Positions 36,388 through 45,882 of a stretch of 64,000 nt of DNA are shown here, piece after piece. Position 1 is the first letter of the stretch, and each line of letters starts with the position of its first letter. Made by a program: the position numbers and the translations under genes. The notes under the pieces were generated by a model, which was not told the DNA's origin, did not search any database, and was given only the letters and a program-made list of their open reading frames with translations. Location: NCBI RefSeq assembly GCF_004329815.1, contig NZ_SJPE01000012.1, positions 29,176 through 93,175 of the forward strand. Reading direction: 5' to 3'. Source of the stretch: Flavobacterium silvisoli. Lineage in GTDB: Bacteria > Bacteroidota > Bacteroidia > Flavobacteriales > Flavobacteriaceae.

Positions 36388-36840
36388 ATGGAAACTATTT
36401 TTCTTAACGCCGAAGATCATAAATTGGAATATTTTAACACTATCGGACTTTTATTCCAAAACCATGTTTATCTGAATAAAAATGATGAATTGCTCGAATT
36501 TGATATCAAAGAGATTAAACGAATATATTTCAGAAAACAAAGAGATCTGAAAGACAATTATTGTTTATTCATCCTTTCAGCAGTGTTGGCGGGCGCCACC
36601 CTTTATTTGGGAAGCTATTTGTCACAAAATTACAAGCTGCCCATTTTAATAATATCAGGCTTGCTTTTGTTGTTTTCATTTTTAAAGAAAAGCTATCATT
36701 ATGAGATATTCCTGATGACAGCCAACCATAACTTCACCGCGATAGAAGTTAACGAAGCAAATAAAGACCAAGCTTGTGAGTTGATATCGCACACCAAAAG
36801 AAAAATGAAAAAAATGAAGCTTTATCAACAAGCCGGCTAA
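36388..36840 (+). CDS. Hypothetical protein with two membrane helices
   Basis: 150 residues. A soluble N-terminal part with LLFQNHVYLNKNDELLEFDIKEIKRI (PH-like beta pattern), two adjacent helices (CLFILSAVLAGATLYLG, LPILIISGLLLLFSFL), and a basic tail. No family recognised. The next gene has a similar beta-rich opening, so the two may be related or act together. Confidence 0.6.
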   Translation: METIFLNAEDHKLEYFNTIGLLFQNHVYLNKNDELLEFDIKEIKRIYFRKQRDLKDNYCLFILSAVLAGATLYLGSYLSQNYKLPILIISGLLLLFSFLKKSYHYEIFLMTANHNFTAIEVNEANKDQACELISHTKRKMKKMKLYQQAG

Positions 36841-36871
36841 AGAATAAAATCAGAATACCACAAAGAATACC

Positions 36872-37171
36872 ATGACAGTTTATAAATCAAAGTTTGGAGT
36901 TGTTAATGAAGAAAGTCTAATACTTTATAAACCAAAACATGAAACAATATCGTTGAATTCCATTTCAGAAGTAAAAATTATCAAGAAAAAACATGACCTG
37001 AATTATTTTTTAAATCTCATTAAAAATAAAGACTATGATTTTATTATTGTGTTGGATAATCGGGAACAGATTGAATTCTCATTCGGGAAAAAAAATCTAG
37101 GAAATGCTGTGGCATTTAAAAATAGAATCCTGCACATGAAATTTAGCATACAGGAAAGTATTATGAATTAA
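36872..37171 (+). CDS. Hypothetical small protein, PH-like pattern
   Basis: 99 residues, no membrane helix. VNEESLILYKPKHETISLNSISEVKIIKKK followed by FIIVLDNREQIEFSFGKKN resembles the strand pattern of bacterial PH-like domains and the soluble half of the preceding protein. It starts 31 bp after it and its transcript runs into the hairpin at 37171. Function unknown. Confidence 0.55.
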   Translation: MTVYKSKFGVVNEESLILYKPKHETISLNSISEVKIIKKKHDLNYFLNLIKNKDYDFIIVLDNREQIEFSFGKKNLGNAVAFKNRILHMKFSIQESIMN

Positions 37172-37256
37172 AAACAGGCAACCGACTGCATTGCGGTTCA
37201 AAGTTGCATACGATTTAAGGGTTATAAATTAAACTTTGAGTTGCCTGTTTTCTTTT
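37171..37256 (+). terminator. Branched long-stem terminator-like structure
   Basis: Outer arms AAAACAGGCAAC (37171-37182) and GTTGCCTGTTTT (37240-37251), then CTTTTT. Inside, TCAAAGTT (37198-37205) pairs with AACTTTGA (37232-37239), directly continuous with the outer 3' arm. The looped-out 5' segment can form its own ACCG/CGGT hairpin. This is larger than a simple terminator. Confidence 0.6.
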
Positions 37257-37590
37257 TGAAATACATTCGAAATAATAGTAATAATTAACCAGTGTAGCCC
37301 AAAGATCCTAATTACCTGTAAACTAAGAATTTGTACCGTTTATCTACACCGAAATGCCTATCGGCTTTTTATTTAAAACACTTACAATCAACAACATAAA
37401 TTTGTACCAAGATAATACCTGAAAACTATTATTCATTACTAATAAAGATATACCCTTTTAGCCCAAAACAAACAAAAGTCTGTGAAACAGTGCTGAATGC
37501 CTCCTTCCTACTAAGTGTATTTGGCATTGTTTCCCAAAAAAAACTGTCAGAATTCAAAACAGTCCTTGAACTTAATTTTGGATTTTATGA

Positions 37591-37618
37591 AAACCGAGGC
37601 ACCAGTCTCGGTTTTTTT
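37591..37618 (+). terminator. Intrinsic terminator in the gene-free stretch
   Basis: AAACCGAG/CTCGGTTT arms, 8-nt loop, seven T. No gene ends just upstream, which is why an RNA gene is suspected. Confidence 0.75.
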
Positions 37619-37673
37619 ATTAAGCTAAATTGAATATTGATTTGTCTGTTCTCTCAAATTGAATTCATATAAA

Positions 37674-37706
37674 ATAAAAAACTCCGGATGTACCGGAGTT
37701 TTTTTT
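37674..37706. terminator. Bidirectional terminator next to cysteine synthase
   Basis: AACTCCGG/CCGGAGTT stem with 5-nt loop, A tract left and T tract right; serves the minus-strand cysteine synthase gene. Confidence 0.85.
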
Positions 37707-37727
37707 ATGATTTATAGAGATTGTAAT

Positions 37728-38768
37728 CTATTTGATGAATTCTACTTTTTGAACTTCTTCAGCATTGATACTATCAAAGAATCCTTGTTCATTCATCCAA
37801 TCATCACTGAATACTTTACTCATATAGCGTGAACCATGATCAGGGAAAATGGCAATTACATTACTTTCTTCTGTAAACTCACCTTCTTCAGCATATTGCT
37901 TAATGGCCTGCATCACAGCTCCTGAAGTATATCCAACGAACAATCCTTCTTTTTTGGCTATTTCACGTGTAGTGTGTGCACTTTGCTCATCACTTACTTT
38001 CATAAAATGATCAATTAAATCAAAGTCGGTCGCTGTTGGAATCAGGTTTTTACCTAAACCTTCTATTCGATATGGGTAGATTTCATTGGCATCAAACTCT
38101 TTGGTTTCGTGGTATTTTTTCAAAACTGAACCAAAAGCGTCCACACCTAAAATTCTGATGTTCGGATTTTTTTCTTTTAAATACTTGGCAGCTCCCGAAA
38201 TTGTACCACCGGTACCGCTACAGGCAATCAAATGGGTTATTTTTCCGTTGGTTTGCTCCCAAATTTCAGGCCCCGTAGATTTGTAGTGTGCATCAATGTT
38301 CAATTGATTAAAATACTGATTGATGTATATAGAACCTTTGGTTTCTTCGTGCAATCGTTTTGCTACATTGTAGTAGGAACGTTCATCATCTGCAGAAACA
38401 TGTGCTGGGCATACATAAACTTTAGCTCCCAAACTACGCAACATGTCTATTTTATCTTTTGAAGATTTAGAGCTTACAGCCAAAATACAATTGTATCCTT
38501 TTATGATACTCACCATAGCCAAGCTGAAACCTGTGTTACCCGAAGTTGTTTCGATTATGGTGTCTCCTGGAGATAAAATCCCTTGCCTCTCAGCCTCTTC
38601 AATGATGTATAACGCGATTCTGTCTTTAGTGGAGTGCCCCGGATTGAAAGCTTCAACCTTAGCATAAAAATTTCCTGGTAGAGATTCAGTTATTTTATTA
38701 AGCCTGATTAATGGGGTATTCCCTATTAAACTTAATGCATTATCGTGAGCTTTTATATCTTCTTTCAT
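37728..38768 (-). CDS. PLP-dependent cysteine synthase family protein
   Basis: 346 residues, fold type II PLP enzyme. [15 protein letters not shown] contains the PLP Lys (usually SVKDR in CysK), [12 protein letters not shown] the substrate loop, and [15 protein letters not shown] the phosphate-binding loop. It would make cysteine from O-acetylserine and sulfide, or act as a cystathionine beta-synthase-like enzyme; the GH in NPGHSTKDR and the length separate it slightly from classic CysK/CysM. No CBS domain. Monocistronic by its surroundings. Confidence 0.85.
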   Translation of the reverse strand: MKEDIKAHDNALSLIGNTPLIRLNKITESLPGNFYAKVEAFNPGHSTKDRIALYIIEEAERQGILSPGDTIIETTSGNTGFSLAMVSIIKGYNCILAVSSKSSKDKIDMLRSLGAKVYVCPAHVSADDERSYYNVAKRLHEETKGSIYINQYFNQLNIDAHYKSTGPEIWEQTNGKITHLIACSGTGGTISGAAKYLKEKNPNIRILGVDAFGSVLKKYHETKEFDANEIYPYRIEGLGKNLIPTATDFDLIDHFMKVSDEQSAHTTREIAKKEGLFVGYTSGAVMQAIKQYAEEGEFTEESNVIAIFPDHGSRYMSKVFSDDWMNEQGFFDSINAEEVQKVEFIK

Positions 38769-38847
38769 AAAATAAATTAGTCAAGGCGTATTAATAAGTC
38801 TTTTTTACGGACTATATAACTTCGCAAATTTAATAAAATATTTTAAA

Positions 38848-40911
38848 CTATCTTTTTATTCCTTCTAAATCTAATAAAAAACTGTATTCTTTAGCTATTT
38901 CACGAATGGCTTCAAATCGTCCCGAAGCTCCGCCGTGGCCTGCATCCATGTTAGTATCCAAATACAATTGATTGTTATCTGTTTTTAAAACTCTGAGTTT
39001 AGCTACCCATTTTGCAGGTTCCCAATATTGTACCTGTGAATCATGCAATCCTGTTGATACATACATATTCGGATACTCTTGTTTGATTACATTGTCATAA
39101 GGCGAATACGAAAGCATGTAATCATAATATTTTTTGACATTTGGATTCCCCCATTCATCATATTCTCCTGTAGTTAAAGGAATCGTATCATCTAACATAG
39201 TTGTTACCACATCTACAAACGGAACTTGGGCAATTACACCGTTGTATAATGCGGGTGCCATATTGATTACAGCTCCCATCAAAAGCCCCCCTGCAGAACC
39301 ACCTTCGGCATATAAATGCTTAGCAGATGTATACCCTTGTTCTATTAAAAATTGAGAACAATCAATGAAATCGGTAAATGTATTTTTCTTTTTCAATAAT
39401 TTACCGTCTTCATACCATTGTCTGCCTAAATCTTCGCCTCCTCTGATGTGTGCAATGGCATAAATAAAACCTCTGTCTAACAAAGTCAGACGAACCGAAG
39501 AAAAATAACAATCCATGGTAGCTCCATAAGAACCGTAACCATAAAGTAAGGTTGGATTAGTTCCGTCTTTTCGGATTCCTTTGCGGTATACCATCGAAAC
39601 AGGGACTTTCGTTCCGTCTTGAGCGGTAGCCCAGAGACGTTCTTCGGTATAATTGTTTTTATCAAATGTTCCGCCGAGTACCTCCTGCTCTTTAAGGATA
39701 TTCTTTTCTTTGGTACGCATGTTAAAGTCAATTACCGATGACGGAGTAGCCAATGATTGAAAACTATAACGAAGAAGTTCTGTATCGAAATCAAGATTGG
39801 TAGTAGTATAAGCTGTGTACGTTTCACTGTCAAAAGGCAGATAATACTCATCTGCGCCGTTCCATGAAATGATTCTGATGTTATTCAAACCATTGAAACG
39901 TTCGGAAACTACCAAATAATCCTTAAAAATATCAATATCCTCCAACAAAACTTCCTCACGGTGCGGAATCACATCCGTCCAATTGTCTTTTGAAGTCTTG
40001 TCTTCAGGAGTTTTCATCAACTTGAAATTGGTTGCTTTATCCTTATTGGTTACTATATAAAAATGTTCTCCAAAATGTGAAATAGAATATTCCAAGCCAC
40101 GTGTTCTTTTTTGAAACATGGTAAACTTGGCATCTGGAGTTGCTGAAGAAACGATTTGGTACTCTGTTGTCAAAGTACTGTTCGAATTGATAATGATGTA
40201 TTTTTTCGATTTCGATTTATAAACAGATACATCAAAAGTTTCATCTTTTTCAAAATAAACTAATACATCTTCTGATGCATCAGAACCAATTTTATGCTTG
40301 TAAATTTTATCTGCTCGTAAGGTCTGCTCGTCTTTTCTAGAATAAAAAAGTGTTTTATTATCACTCGCCCAGGTAGCACCTCCAGTCGTATTTTCTAATC
40401 GTACCGGAAGTATTTCCCCGGTCACCAAATTCTTAATCTGAATTACATATTGTCTTCTCGAAACGGTATCAACACCGAAACTCGCCCAGATATTATCTTC
40501 ACTGATGCTTAATCCGGCTAAATTAAAATAAGCATGTCCTTTGGCCATTTCATTACAATCAAACAAAATTTCTTCCGGAGCCTCTAAACTTCCTTTCTTA
40601 CGGGCATGTATCGGATAGTCTTTGCCTTTTTCAAAACGGGTAATATAATAGTAACCGTTGTAAAAATATGGTACCGACTCATCATCTTCCTTCATTCGCG
40701 CCTTCATTTCTTCAAACAAACTGTTTTGAAATTCTTTAGTATGAGCAGTGGCCTGTCGGTAATATTCATTTTCCTGATTGAGATAATCAATCACTTTTGG
40801 GTCTTCTTTTTGGTTTAACCAATAGTAATTATCGATGCGAATATGACCGTGTTTCTCCAAAGTATGAGGAATCACAGGAGCTAGAGGTGGTTGTAACTGT
40901 GTCTTAGGCAT
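38848..40911 (-). CDS. ptrB: Oligopeptidase B (S9A prolyl oligopeptidase family)
   Basis: 687 residues. An N-terminal seven-bladed propeller (about 70-410) is followed by the alpha/beta hydrolase domain with nucleophile GGSAGGLLMG, Asp in STGLHDSQVQYWEP and His in MDAGHGGASGRF. Length and the RGGEDLGRQWYEDGK stretch match oligopeptidase B. No signal peptide, so it is cytoplasmic, cutting short peptides after basic residues if family-typical. Confidence 0.9.
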   Translation of the reverse strand: MPKTQLQPPLAPVIPHTLEKHGHIRIDNYYWLNQKEDPKVIDYLNQENEYYRQATAHTKEFQNSLFEEMKARMKEDDESVPYFYNGYYYITRFEKGKDYPIHARKKGSLEAPEEILFDCNEMAKGHAYFNLAGLSISEDNIWASFGVDTVSRRQYVIQIKNLVTGEILPVRLENTTGGATWASDNKTLFYSRKDEQTLRADKIYKHKIGSDASEDVLVYFEKDETFDVSVYKSKSKKYIIINSNSTLTTEYQIVSSATPDAKFTMFQKRTRGLEYSISHFGEHFYIVTNKDKATNFKLMKTPEDKTSKDNWTDVIPHREEVLLEDIDIFKDYLVVSERFNGLNNIRIISWNGADEYYLPFDSETYTAYTTTNLDFDTELLRYSFQSLATPSSVIDFNMRTKEKNILKEQEVLGGTFDKNNYTEERLWATAQDGTKVPVSMVYRKGIRKDGTNPTLLYGYGSYGATMDCYFSSVRLTLLDRGFIYAIAHIRGGEDLGRQWYEDGKLLKKKNTFTDFIDCSQFLIEQGYTSAKHLYAEGGSAGGLLMGAVINMAPALYNGVIAQVPFVDVVTTMLDDTIPLTTGEYDEWGNPNVKKYYDYMLSYSPYDNVIKQEYPNMYVSTGLHDSQVQYWEPAKWVAKLRVLKTDNNQLYLDTNMDAGHGGASGRFEAIREIAKEYSFLLDLEGIKR

Positions 40912-41008
40912 GAAAATGCATTATTATTGATACAAAAATAGTCATTATAGTTCCGTCTGTTGAGGACTCATCATGAAGTTATGCACTTAAAAATTAACAA
41001 ATATTTCC

Positions 41009-41016
41009 TATTTTTG
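41009..41016 (+). promoter_or_regulatory. -7 box for the YbaB/EbfC gene
   Basis: TATTTTTG matches TAnnTTTG, 21 bp before the ATG. Confidence 0.5.
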
Positions 41017-41036
41017 TCAGGTTAAATTTTAAAATT

Positions 41037-41360
41037 ATGTTTGGAGATATCATGGGAATGATGGGGAAACTCAAAGAAACCCAACAAAAAATAGAAGAGA
41101 CAAAAAAGCGCCTAGATCATGTCTTAATTGATGAGCAAAGCAATGACGGTTTGCTGAAAGTAACTTTGACTGCCAACCGAAAAATAAAAAGTATCGTTGC
41201 AGATGAACGTTTGCTAGCCGATAAAGAACAACTGGAAGACTATTTAATTCTTACGCTCAACAAAGCTATCGAAAGAGCTACGGTGATTAATGAAGCTGAA
41301 TTGGCCGCAGTAGCCAAAGACGGAATGCCAAATATTCCGGGGATGGATAAATTTTTATAA
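41037..41360 (+). CDS. YbaB/EbfC family nucleoid-associated protein
   Basis: 107 residues: Met-rich start ([26 protein letters not shown]) giving a long helix, central beta strands, and GMPNIPGM near the end. YbaB-type dimers bind DNA and often sit by recR-dnaX, which is not the case here. Confidence 0.85.
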   Translation: MFGDIMGMMGKLKETQQKIEETKKRLDHVLIDEQSNDGLLKVTLTANRKIKSIVADERLLADKEQLEDYLILTLNKAIERATVINEAELAAVAKDGMPNIPGMDKFL

Positions 41361-41412
41361 AAAAACCACTACTTTAGGGCGCTAATTAATCACTCCAATT
41401 ACATTACTTTAC

Positions 41413-42264
41413 ATGAATCTGAAAGAAAACACACTAAAGAACGAGCAACACTTCGATGCCTTATATGAAAACGTTGATATTGCTTACATTCTAAAAGCAC
41501 TTCATAATTCAGATTCTTTTCTTGCTGATGCCAAAGTGACCGATGCCAGTTGGGTAGGAATGTATTACAACAACTTTGATCAGGATTTAAAAGGGAAAAA
41601 AGTATTGGAATTAGGATGTGGTGACTGTCTGAATGCCGCTATAATGTCTGTTCTTGGTGCTGAAGTTTATGCCAATGATATTTCTCAGGTGAGCGGTAAA
41701 ATAATTGATCAACTGAATGAAAACTACAATTTTGAAAGACCCATTCGCTTTGTCCACGGTAATTTTTTAGAAAGTGATTTCCCTGATAATTTCTTCGACA
41801 TTGTGGTAGGAAAAGCTTTTGTGCACCATTTGACCAAAGAACAGGAAGTACTCTTCACCGAAAAAATAGTAAAGATTTTAAAACCCGATGGTTTAGTCCG
41901 CTATTTTGAACCTGCCATCAACAGTAAATTTTTAGATCAACTGCGCTATATGATTCCGGTTTCAGGCAGACCGTCCAGTTTGCAAAGAAAAAAATTCAAA
42001 CTCTGGAAAGAAGAAGACCCGCACCCGGATCGCGATGATTCATCAAAAGCATACAGAACTGTGGGTGAAAAATACTTTACAAAAACAGAAATCATCTGTT
42101 TTGGCAGTATTGAGAGGTATTATCGCTTGCTGCCTTATGGTGATTTTGCCCGAAAGTTTAGACGATTTGCCTTTAAAATTGAACGCTTGCTTCCTAAATT
42201 CATCAATCAAACTTTTTCACGTTCTCAACTCATTATTTACCAATTTCCTAAAAAAGAGGTCTAA
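41413..42264 (+). CDS. Class I SAM-dependent methyltransferase
   Basis: 283 residues. Motif I is KVLELGCGDCLNAAIM (about residues 61-75), then YANDIS (acidic loop), and NFFDIVVGKAFVHHL (motif IV region). The C-terminal part lacks familiar landmarks. The pattern is that of small-molecule methyltransferases; the substrate is unknown. It lies 52 bp after ybaB with no clear shared role. Confidence 0.8.
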   Translation: MNLKENTLKNEQHFDALYENVDIAYILKALHNSDSFLADAKVTDASWVGMYYNNFDQDLKGKKVLELGCGDCLNAAIMSVLGAEVYANDISQVSGKIIDQLNENYNFERPIRFVHGNFLESDFPDNFFDIVVGKAFVHHLTKEQEVLFTEKIVKILKPDGLVRYFEPAINSKFLDQLRYMIPVSGRPSSLQRKKFKLWKEEDPHPDRDDSSKAYRTVGEKYFTKTEIICFGSIERYYRLLPYGDFARKFRRFAFKIERLLPKFINQTFSRSQLIIYQFPKKEV

Positions 42265-42307
42265 CAATTACTCAACTGAATTAGCTCAAATTGCTAGGTA
42301 TTAAGAA

Positions 42308-43333
42308 TTAGAAACTCATTTTCTCCAGAGCTTCCAACACGTATTCGTGCAACACTTGCTTGTAGTCGAGATGAGTTACCATACGCAGCTTTCCCTGCCC
42401 CATTGAGCTGATTAAGATTCCTTTGGCTTTGAGTTTTTCGATGACTGTTTTCTCGTCCAATGGTTTTTTAACTTCAAAAATCAGGATGTTGGTTTCTATT
42501 GGCTCTACTTTTTCTACCCAGTTTAGCCTTTGAAGTGTTAAGCCCAATTCTTTAGCTCTTCTGTGGTCGTCTTCCAGTCTGTTGATGTTGTGGTGCAATG
42601 CATAAATTCCGGCTGCTGCCAAATATCCTGACTGCCGTAAATTACCGCCAAATATTTTTCGTATGCGCAGTGCCCGGTGCATAGTTTCCCCGTCAGCTAT
42701 CAGAACCGAACCAATTGGTGCTCCAAGTCCTTTGGAAAAACAAACCGAAATGGTGTCAAACAATTCTCCAAATTGTTTAGGATGCTGTCTTTTGGCTACT
42801 ATGGCATTCCACAAACGTGCGCCATCTAAATGGTATTTCAAGTTATTAGCCTTACAGACTTCTTTTATTTTTCGCAATTCTTCTAGATCATAACAAGCTC
42901 CTCCTCCTTTGTTGGTTGTATTTTCAATACCTACCATTTTTGATAAGGGAGCATGATAAAATTCGGGATCGTTGATTCCGGCTGCAACTTGCTCTGCTGT
43001 AATCATTCCGCGATGACCGTCTAACAAATTGAAGTTTACACCACTGTTGAACGAAGCACCGCCGGCTTCATACAAATGAATATGCGACCATTTATCACAG
43101 ATAATCTGATCACCCGGATTGGTATTCAGTTTAATGGCGGTTTGGTTGGCCATGGTTCCCGAGGGGAAAAACAGTGCGGCTTCTTTTCCGAACAAATCAG
43201 CTACCATTTTTTCGAATGCATTTACCGTTGGATCCTGCTTGAAAACATCATCCCCCACTTTGGCGTTGAACATGGCCTGCAACATTTCATGCGAGGGTTT
43301 GGTTACGGTATCGCTGATTAAATTTATTTCCAT
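42308..43333 (-). CDS. ltaE: Low-specificity threonine aldolase (GntG-type PLP aldolase)
   Basis: 341 residues. NLISDTVTKPSHEML start, FFPSGTMANQTAI, HLDGARLWNA and the PLP Lys in CFSKGLGAPIGSVL are typical. It cleaves threonine or allo-threonine to glycine and acetaldehyde in the cytoplasm. Divergent from prfB, with a dispersed repeat between. Confidence 0.93.
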   Translation of the reverse strand: MEINLISDTVTKPSHEMLQAMFNAKVGDDVFKQDPTVNAFEKMVADLFGKEAALFFPSGTMANQTAIKLNTNPGDQIICDKWSHIHLYEAGGASFNSGVNFNLLDGHRGMITAEQVAAGINDPEFYHAPLSKMVGIENTTNKGGGACYDLEELRKIKEVCKANNLKYHLDGARLWNAIVAKRQHPKQFGELFDTISVCFSKGLGAPIGSVLIADGETMHRALRIRKIFGGNLRQSGYLAAAGIYALHHNINRLEDDHRRAKELGLTLQRLNWVEKVEPIETNILIFEVKKPLDEKTVIEKLKAKGILISSMGQGKLRMVTHLDYKQVLHEYVLEALEKMSF

Positions 43334-43371
43334 ATGAGAAAGAGATAGTCTATTTTTGTTACGGATTTATT

Positions 43372-43450
43372 AGCCCCGATGGCAGTGGCATCCTTTATAC
43401 CTGGCGCAGACAGGTATAAAGATAGAACGGACAGCGGGAAATAGCTCCTA
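43372..43450 (+). repeat. Dispersed intergenic repeat, copy A
   Basis: TTAGCCCCGATGGCAGTGGC at the left end, a variable inner hairpin (TATACCTG...CAGGTATA), then AAAGATAGAACGGACAGCGG and GAAATAGCTCC. It shares its ends with copies at 50215-50270 and 62210-62284 (those on the minus strand). It lies directly before prfB. Confidence 0.75.
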
Positions 43451-43478
43451 AAAATTAAACCACAAAACTACATTATTT

Positions 43479-44574
43479 ATGACAAATACCGAACAAATTA
43501 AAGGTATTGTAGAACGCCTCGGTGCGTTGAGGAGGTATCTTTGACATTGATGCCAAGTTAATAGAAATAGCCAACGAAGAGGAAAAAACCTTTGCGCCAA
43601 ACTTTTGGAACAATCCCAAAGAGGCTGAAGTTATTGTGAAAAACCTTCGCTCAAAAAAGAAATGGGTAGAAGATTTTAATAAAGCCGAAAGCCTGACCGA
43701 AGAACTGCAAATTACCTACGAATTTTTTAAAGAAGGTGATGCTACCGAAGAAGAGCTGGATCATCAGTACGAATTGGTCAACACCCATATTGAAAATTTG
43801 GAGTTCCGCAATATGCTTTCGGATGAAGGCGACAGTTTGAGTGCTGTGCTTCAAATTACTGCCGGTGCCGGTGGTACGGAAAGTTGTGATTGGGCTTCAA
43901 TGCTGATGCGTATGTATATGATGTGGGGCGAAAAAGAAGGCTACAAAATCAAAGAACTCAATTTCCAGGAAGGGGATGTGGCCGGAATTAAAACGGTCAC
44001 GTTAGAATTTGAAGGTGATTATTCCTTTGGTTATTTAAAAGGTGAGAACGGGGTACATCGTTTGGTTCGTATTTCGCCGTTTGACAGTAATGCGAAGCGT
44101 CATACTTCTTTTGCTTCGGTATATGTTTATCCTTTGGTAGATGACAGTATTGAGATTGACATCAATCCGGCCGATATTGAAATTACTACTTCCCGATCGA
44201 GCGGTGCCGGAGGACAAAATGTAAACAAAGTAGAAACCAAAGTACAATTGGTTCACAAACCAACCGGAATTCAGATTCAGTGTTCGGAAACACGTTCACA
44301 ACAGGACAACCGTCAGCGAGCCATGCAAATGTTACGTTCACAATTGTACGAAATTGAGTTAAAAAAACGACAAGAACAAAGAGCCGACATTGAAGCGGGA
44401 AAAATGAAAATCGAATGGGGTTCGCAAATCCGCAACTATGTAATGCAACCCTATAAACTGGTGAAAGACGTTCGTACTGGTGAGGAAACCAGTGATGTAG
44501 ACAGTGTAATGAACGGTAATATTGATCGTTTTTTGAAAGCCTATTTAATGATGATGGGGCAAAAAGAAGAATAG
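43479..44574 (+). CDS. prfB: Peptide chain release factor 2, with programmed +1 frameshift
   Basis: The start is ATG at 43479. Reading continues to CTT TGA at 43539-43544, with an internal Shine-Dalgarno AGGAGG at 43530-43535. A +1 shift (skipping T43542, then GAC) joins the main frame, giving 364 residues, matching the family's usual about 365. The coding segments are 43479..43541 and 43543..44574. RF2 hallmarks: the SPF tripeptide in [15 protein letters not shown] and GGQ in [17 protein letters not shown]2 ends translation at UGA and UAA, so low RF2 favours the frameshift (autoregulation). Confidence 0.96.
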
Positions 44575-44659
44575 TTTATTTGTGATTAAGGTTTGGAATA
44601 TTAGGAAATTATAATCCGTTTTCATTTATTTGGAAACTTATTCCAAACCTACCAAAACT

Positions 44660-45658
44660 ATGAATGCATACACCCTTCAGGAAATCAATGACCTGTTATG
44701 CGGCGAAATTATTGGCACTATCCCCAACAAAATTACAGCCCCCGAACAACTGGAAACTGCCAGTGAAACAGAAATTTCGTTTATCGGCAATAAAAAATAT
44801 GAAAAATACTGGTACAGTTCCCAAGCTTGTGCTGCCGTAGTTAATGAAGATATAACCATAGAACCCGGAGAGAACCGTGCCTTCATCAAAGTTAAGAATG
44901 CTGATTTAGCCATGTCGCAGGTTTTAAATCTCTTTGCTCCACCATCACCTGCTTTTAGAACAGATATTCACCCTACAGCGGTTATTGATACTACTGCTTC
45001 AATAGGAAACGGTTCTCGCATTGGTGCCGGTTGTTACATTGGGCCGAACGTTATCATAGGTGAAAATGTTACTGTTTATCCTAATGTTACCATTCTTGAT
45101 GAATGCACTATTGGAAAACACACCACTATTTGGTCGGGAACAGTCATTCGTGAGCGTTGTCATATAGGGATGTATTGTATTTTACATCCGAATTCGACTA
45201 TTGGTGCCGACGGATTTGGATTCCGTCCTTGTCCGGAAAAAGGATTGGTTAAAATCCCGCAAATTGGAAATGTCATAATTGGGAACGGCGTAGAAATTGG
45301 GGCTAACTCATGTGTTGACAGAGGTAAATTCAGTTCCACTGTTGTGGGAGATGGTTGTAAAATAGATAATTTGGTTCAAATTGGGCATAATTCCAAGCTC
45401 GGGAAGTTCTGCATAATGGCAGGAAATTCAGGCCTGGCCGGTTCAGTAACATTAGGAAACGGAGTTATCATAGGCGGTAGTGCCTCTATAAAGGACCATA
45501 CCTCTATAGGCGATGGTGCTACCATTGGTGCGGGTTCCGGCGTAGCTGGCGATATAGAAGCCGGGAAAACGGTATTGGGCTATCCGGCTATTGATGCCCG
45601 TGACACACTGAAACAATGGGCCATTTTAAAACGATTGGTAAAAGAATCTGGTAAATAA
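44660..45658 (+). CDS. lpxD: UDP-3-O-acylglucosamine N-acyltransferase
   Basis: 332 residues from ATG at 44660 (MNAYTLQEINDLLCGEI); the in-frame ATG at 44630 adds ten unlikely residues. N-terminal uridine-binding domain (ISFIGNKKYEKYWYSSQACAAVV), then left-handed beta-helix hexapeptide repeats (IGNGSRIGAGCYIGPNVIIG) with catalytic His in LVQIGHNSKLG. It adds the N-linked acyl chain in lipid A synthesis, cytoplasmic side. The C-terminal helix (DTLKQWAILKRL) contributes to acyl carrier protein binding in the family. Confidence 0.92.
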   Translation: MNAYTLQEINDLLCGEIIGTIPNKITAPEQLETASETEISFIGNKKYEKYWYSSQACAAVVNEDITIEPGENRAFIKVKNADLAMSQVLNLFAPPSPAFRTDIHPTAVIDTTASIGNGSRIGAGCYIGPNVIIGENVTVYPNVTILDECTIGKHTTIWSGTVIRERCHIGMYCILHPNSTIGADGFGFRPCPEKGLVKIPQIGNVIIGNGVEIGANSCVDRGKFSSTVVGDGCKIDNLVQIGHNSKLGKFCIMAGNSGLAGSVTLGNGVIIGGSASIKDHTSIGDGATIGAGSGVAGDIEAGKTVLGYPAIDARDTLKQWAILKRLVKESGK

Positions 45659-45735
45659 TTACAAATTGAATTTAACTTAGTTCAAAAATTTCAAAAAGAT
45701 TCATAATTTATAACTCCTAACTCGTAATTATATTT

Positions 45736-45812
45736 TATATTTGCACCGAGGATTCTGAAAAGAAGTTACACCTCACCACAATAGTCGATCGCTCCAGGTC
45801 GACTTTTGTATT
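45736..45812 (+). ncRNA. Possible short non-coding RNA with own promoter and terminator
   Basis: The -7 box TATATTTG at 45736-45743 is followed by about 40 nt with no start codon and then an AGTCGA/TCGACT hairpin (45783-45804) ending in TTTTGTATTTT. This would be a transcript of about 60 nt between lpxD and the dienelactone hydrolase gene. No family match is known to me; it could also be a leftover promoter and terminator. Confidence 0.35.
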
Positions 45813-45826
45813 TTATAGCACAAACT

Positions 45827-45860
45827 AAAAGCCCGAAATAATTACTTATTTCGGGCTTTT
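45827..45860. terminator. Bidirectional terminator
   Basis: AAAAGCCCGAAATA/TATTTCGGGCTTTT-type stem with a short loop; mainly serves the minus-strand hydrolase gene. Confidence 0.8.
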
Positions 45861-45882
45861 ACATTTACTAAATTATGAGATA

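Larger units (their letters stand above)
37257..37727 (+). ncRNA. Gene-free stretch with a possible small RNA (37410-37618)
   Basis: No convincing ORF. A -7 box TAAATTTG lies at 37397-37404. A hairpin can form from GAAAC...AATGCC (37484-37501) with GGCATT-GTTTC (37523-37533). An intrinsic terminator AAACCGAG/CTCGGTTT plus T7 closes at 37591-37618. Together these could delimit a non-coding RNA of about 200 nt on the plus strand. I cannot match it to a known family. A second hairpin at 37680-37700 is listed separately. Confidence 0.35.

Noticed and set aside
37471..37560. Possible tRNA-like fold in the gene-free stretch
   Set aside because: No anticodon arm or T-loop consensus could be found; only simple hairpins.
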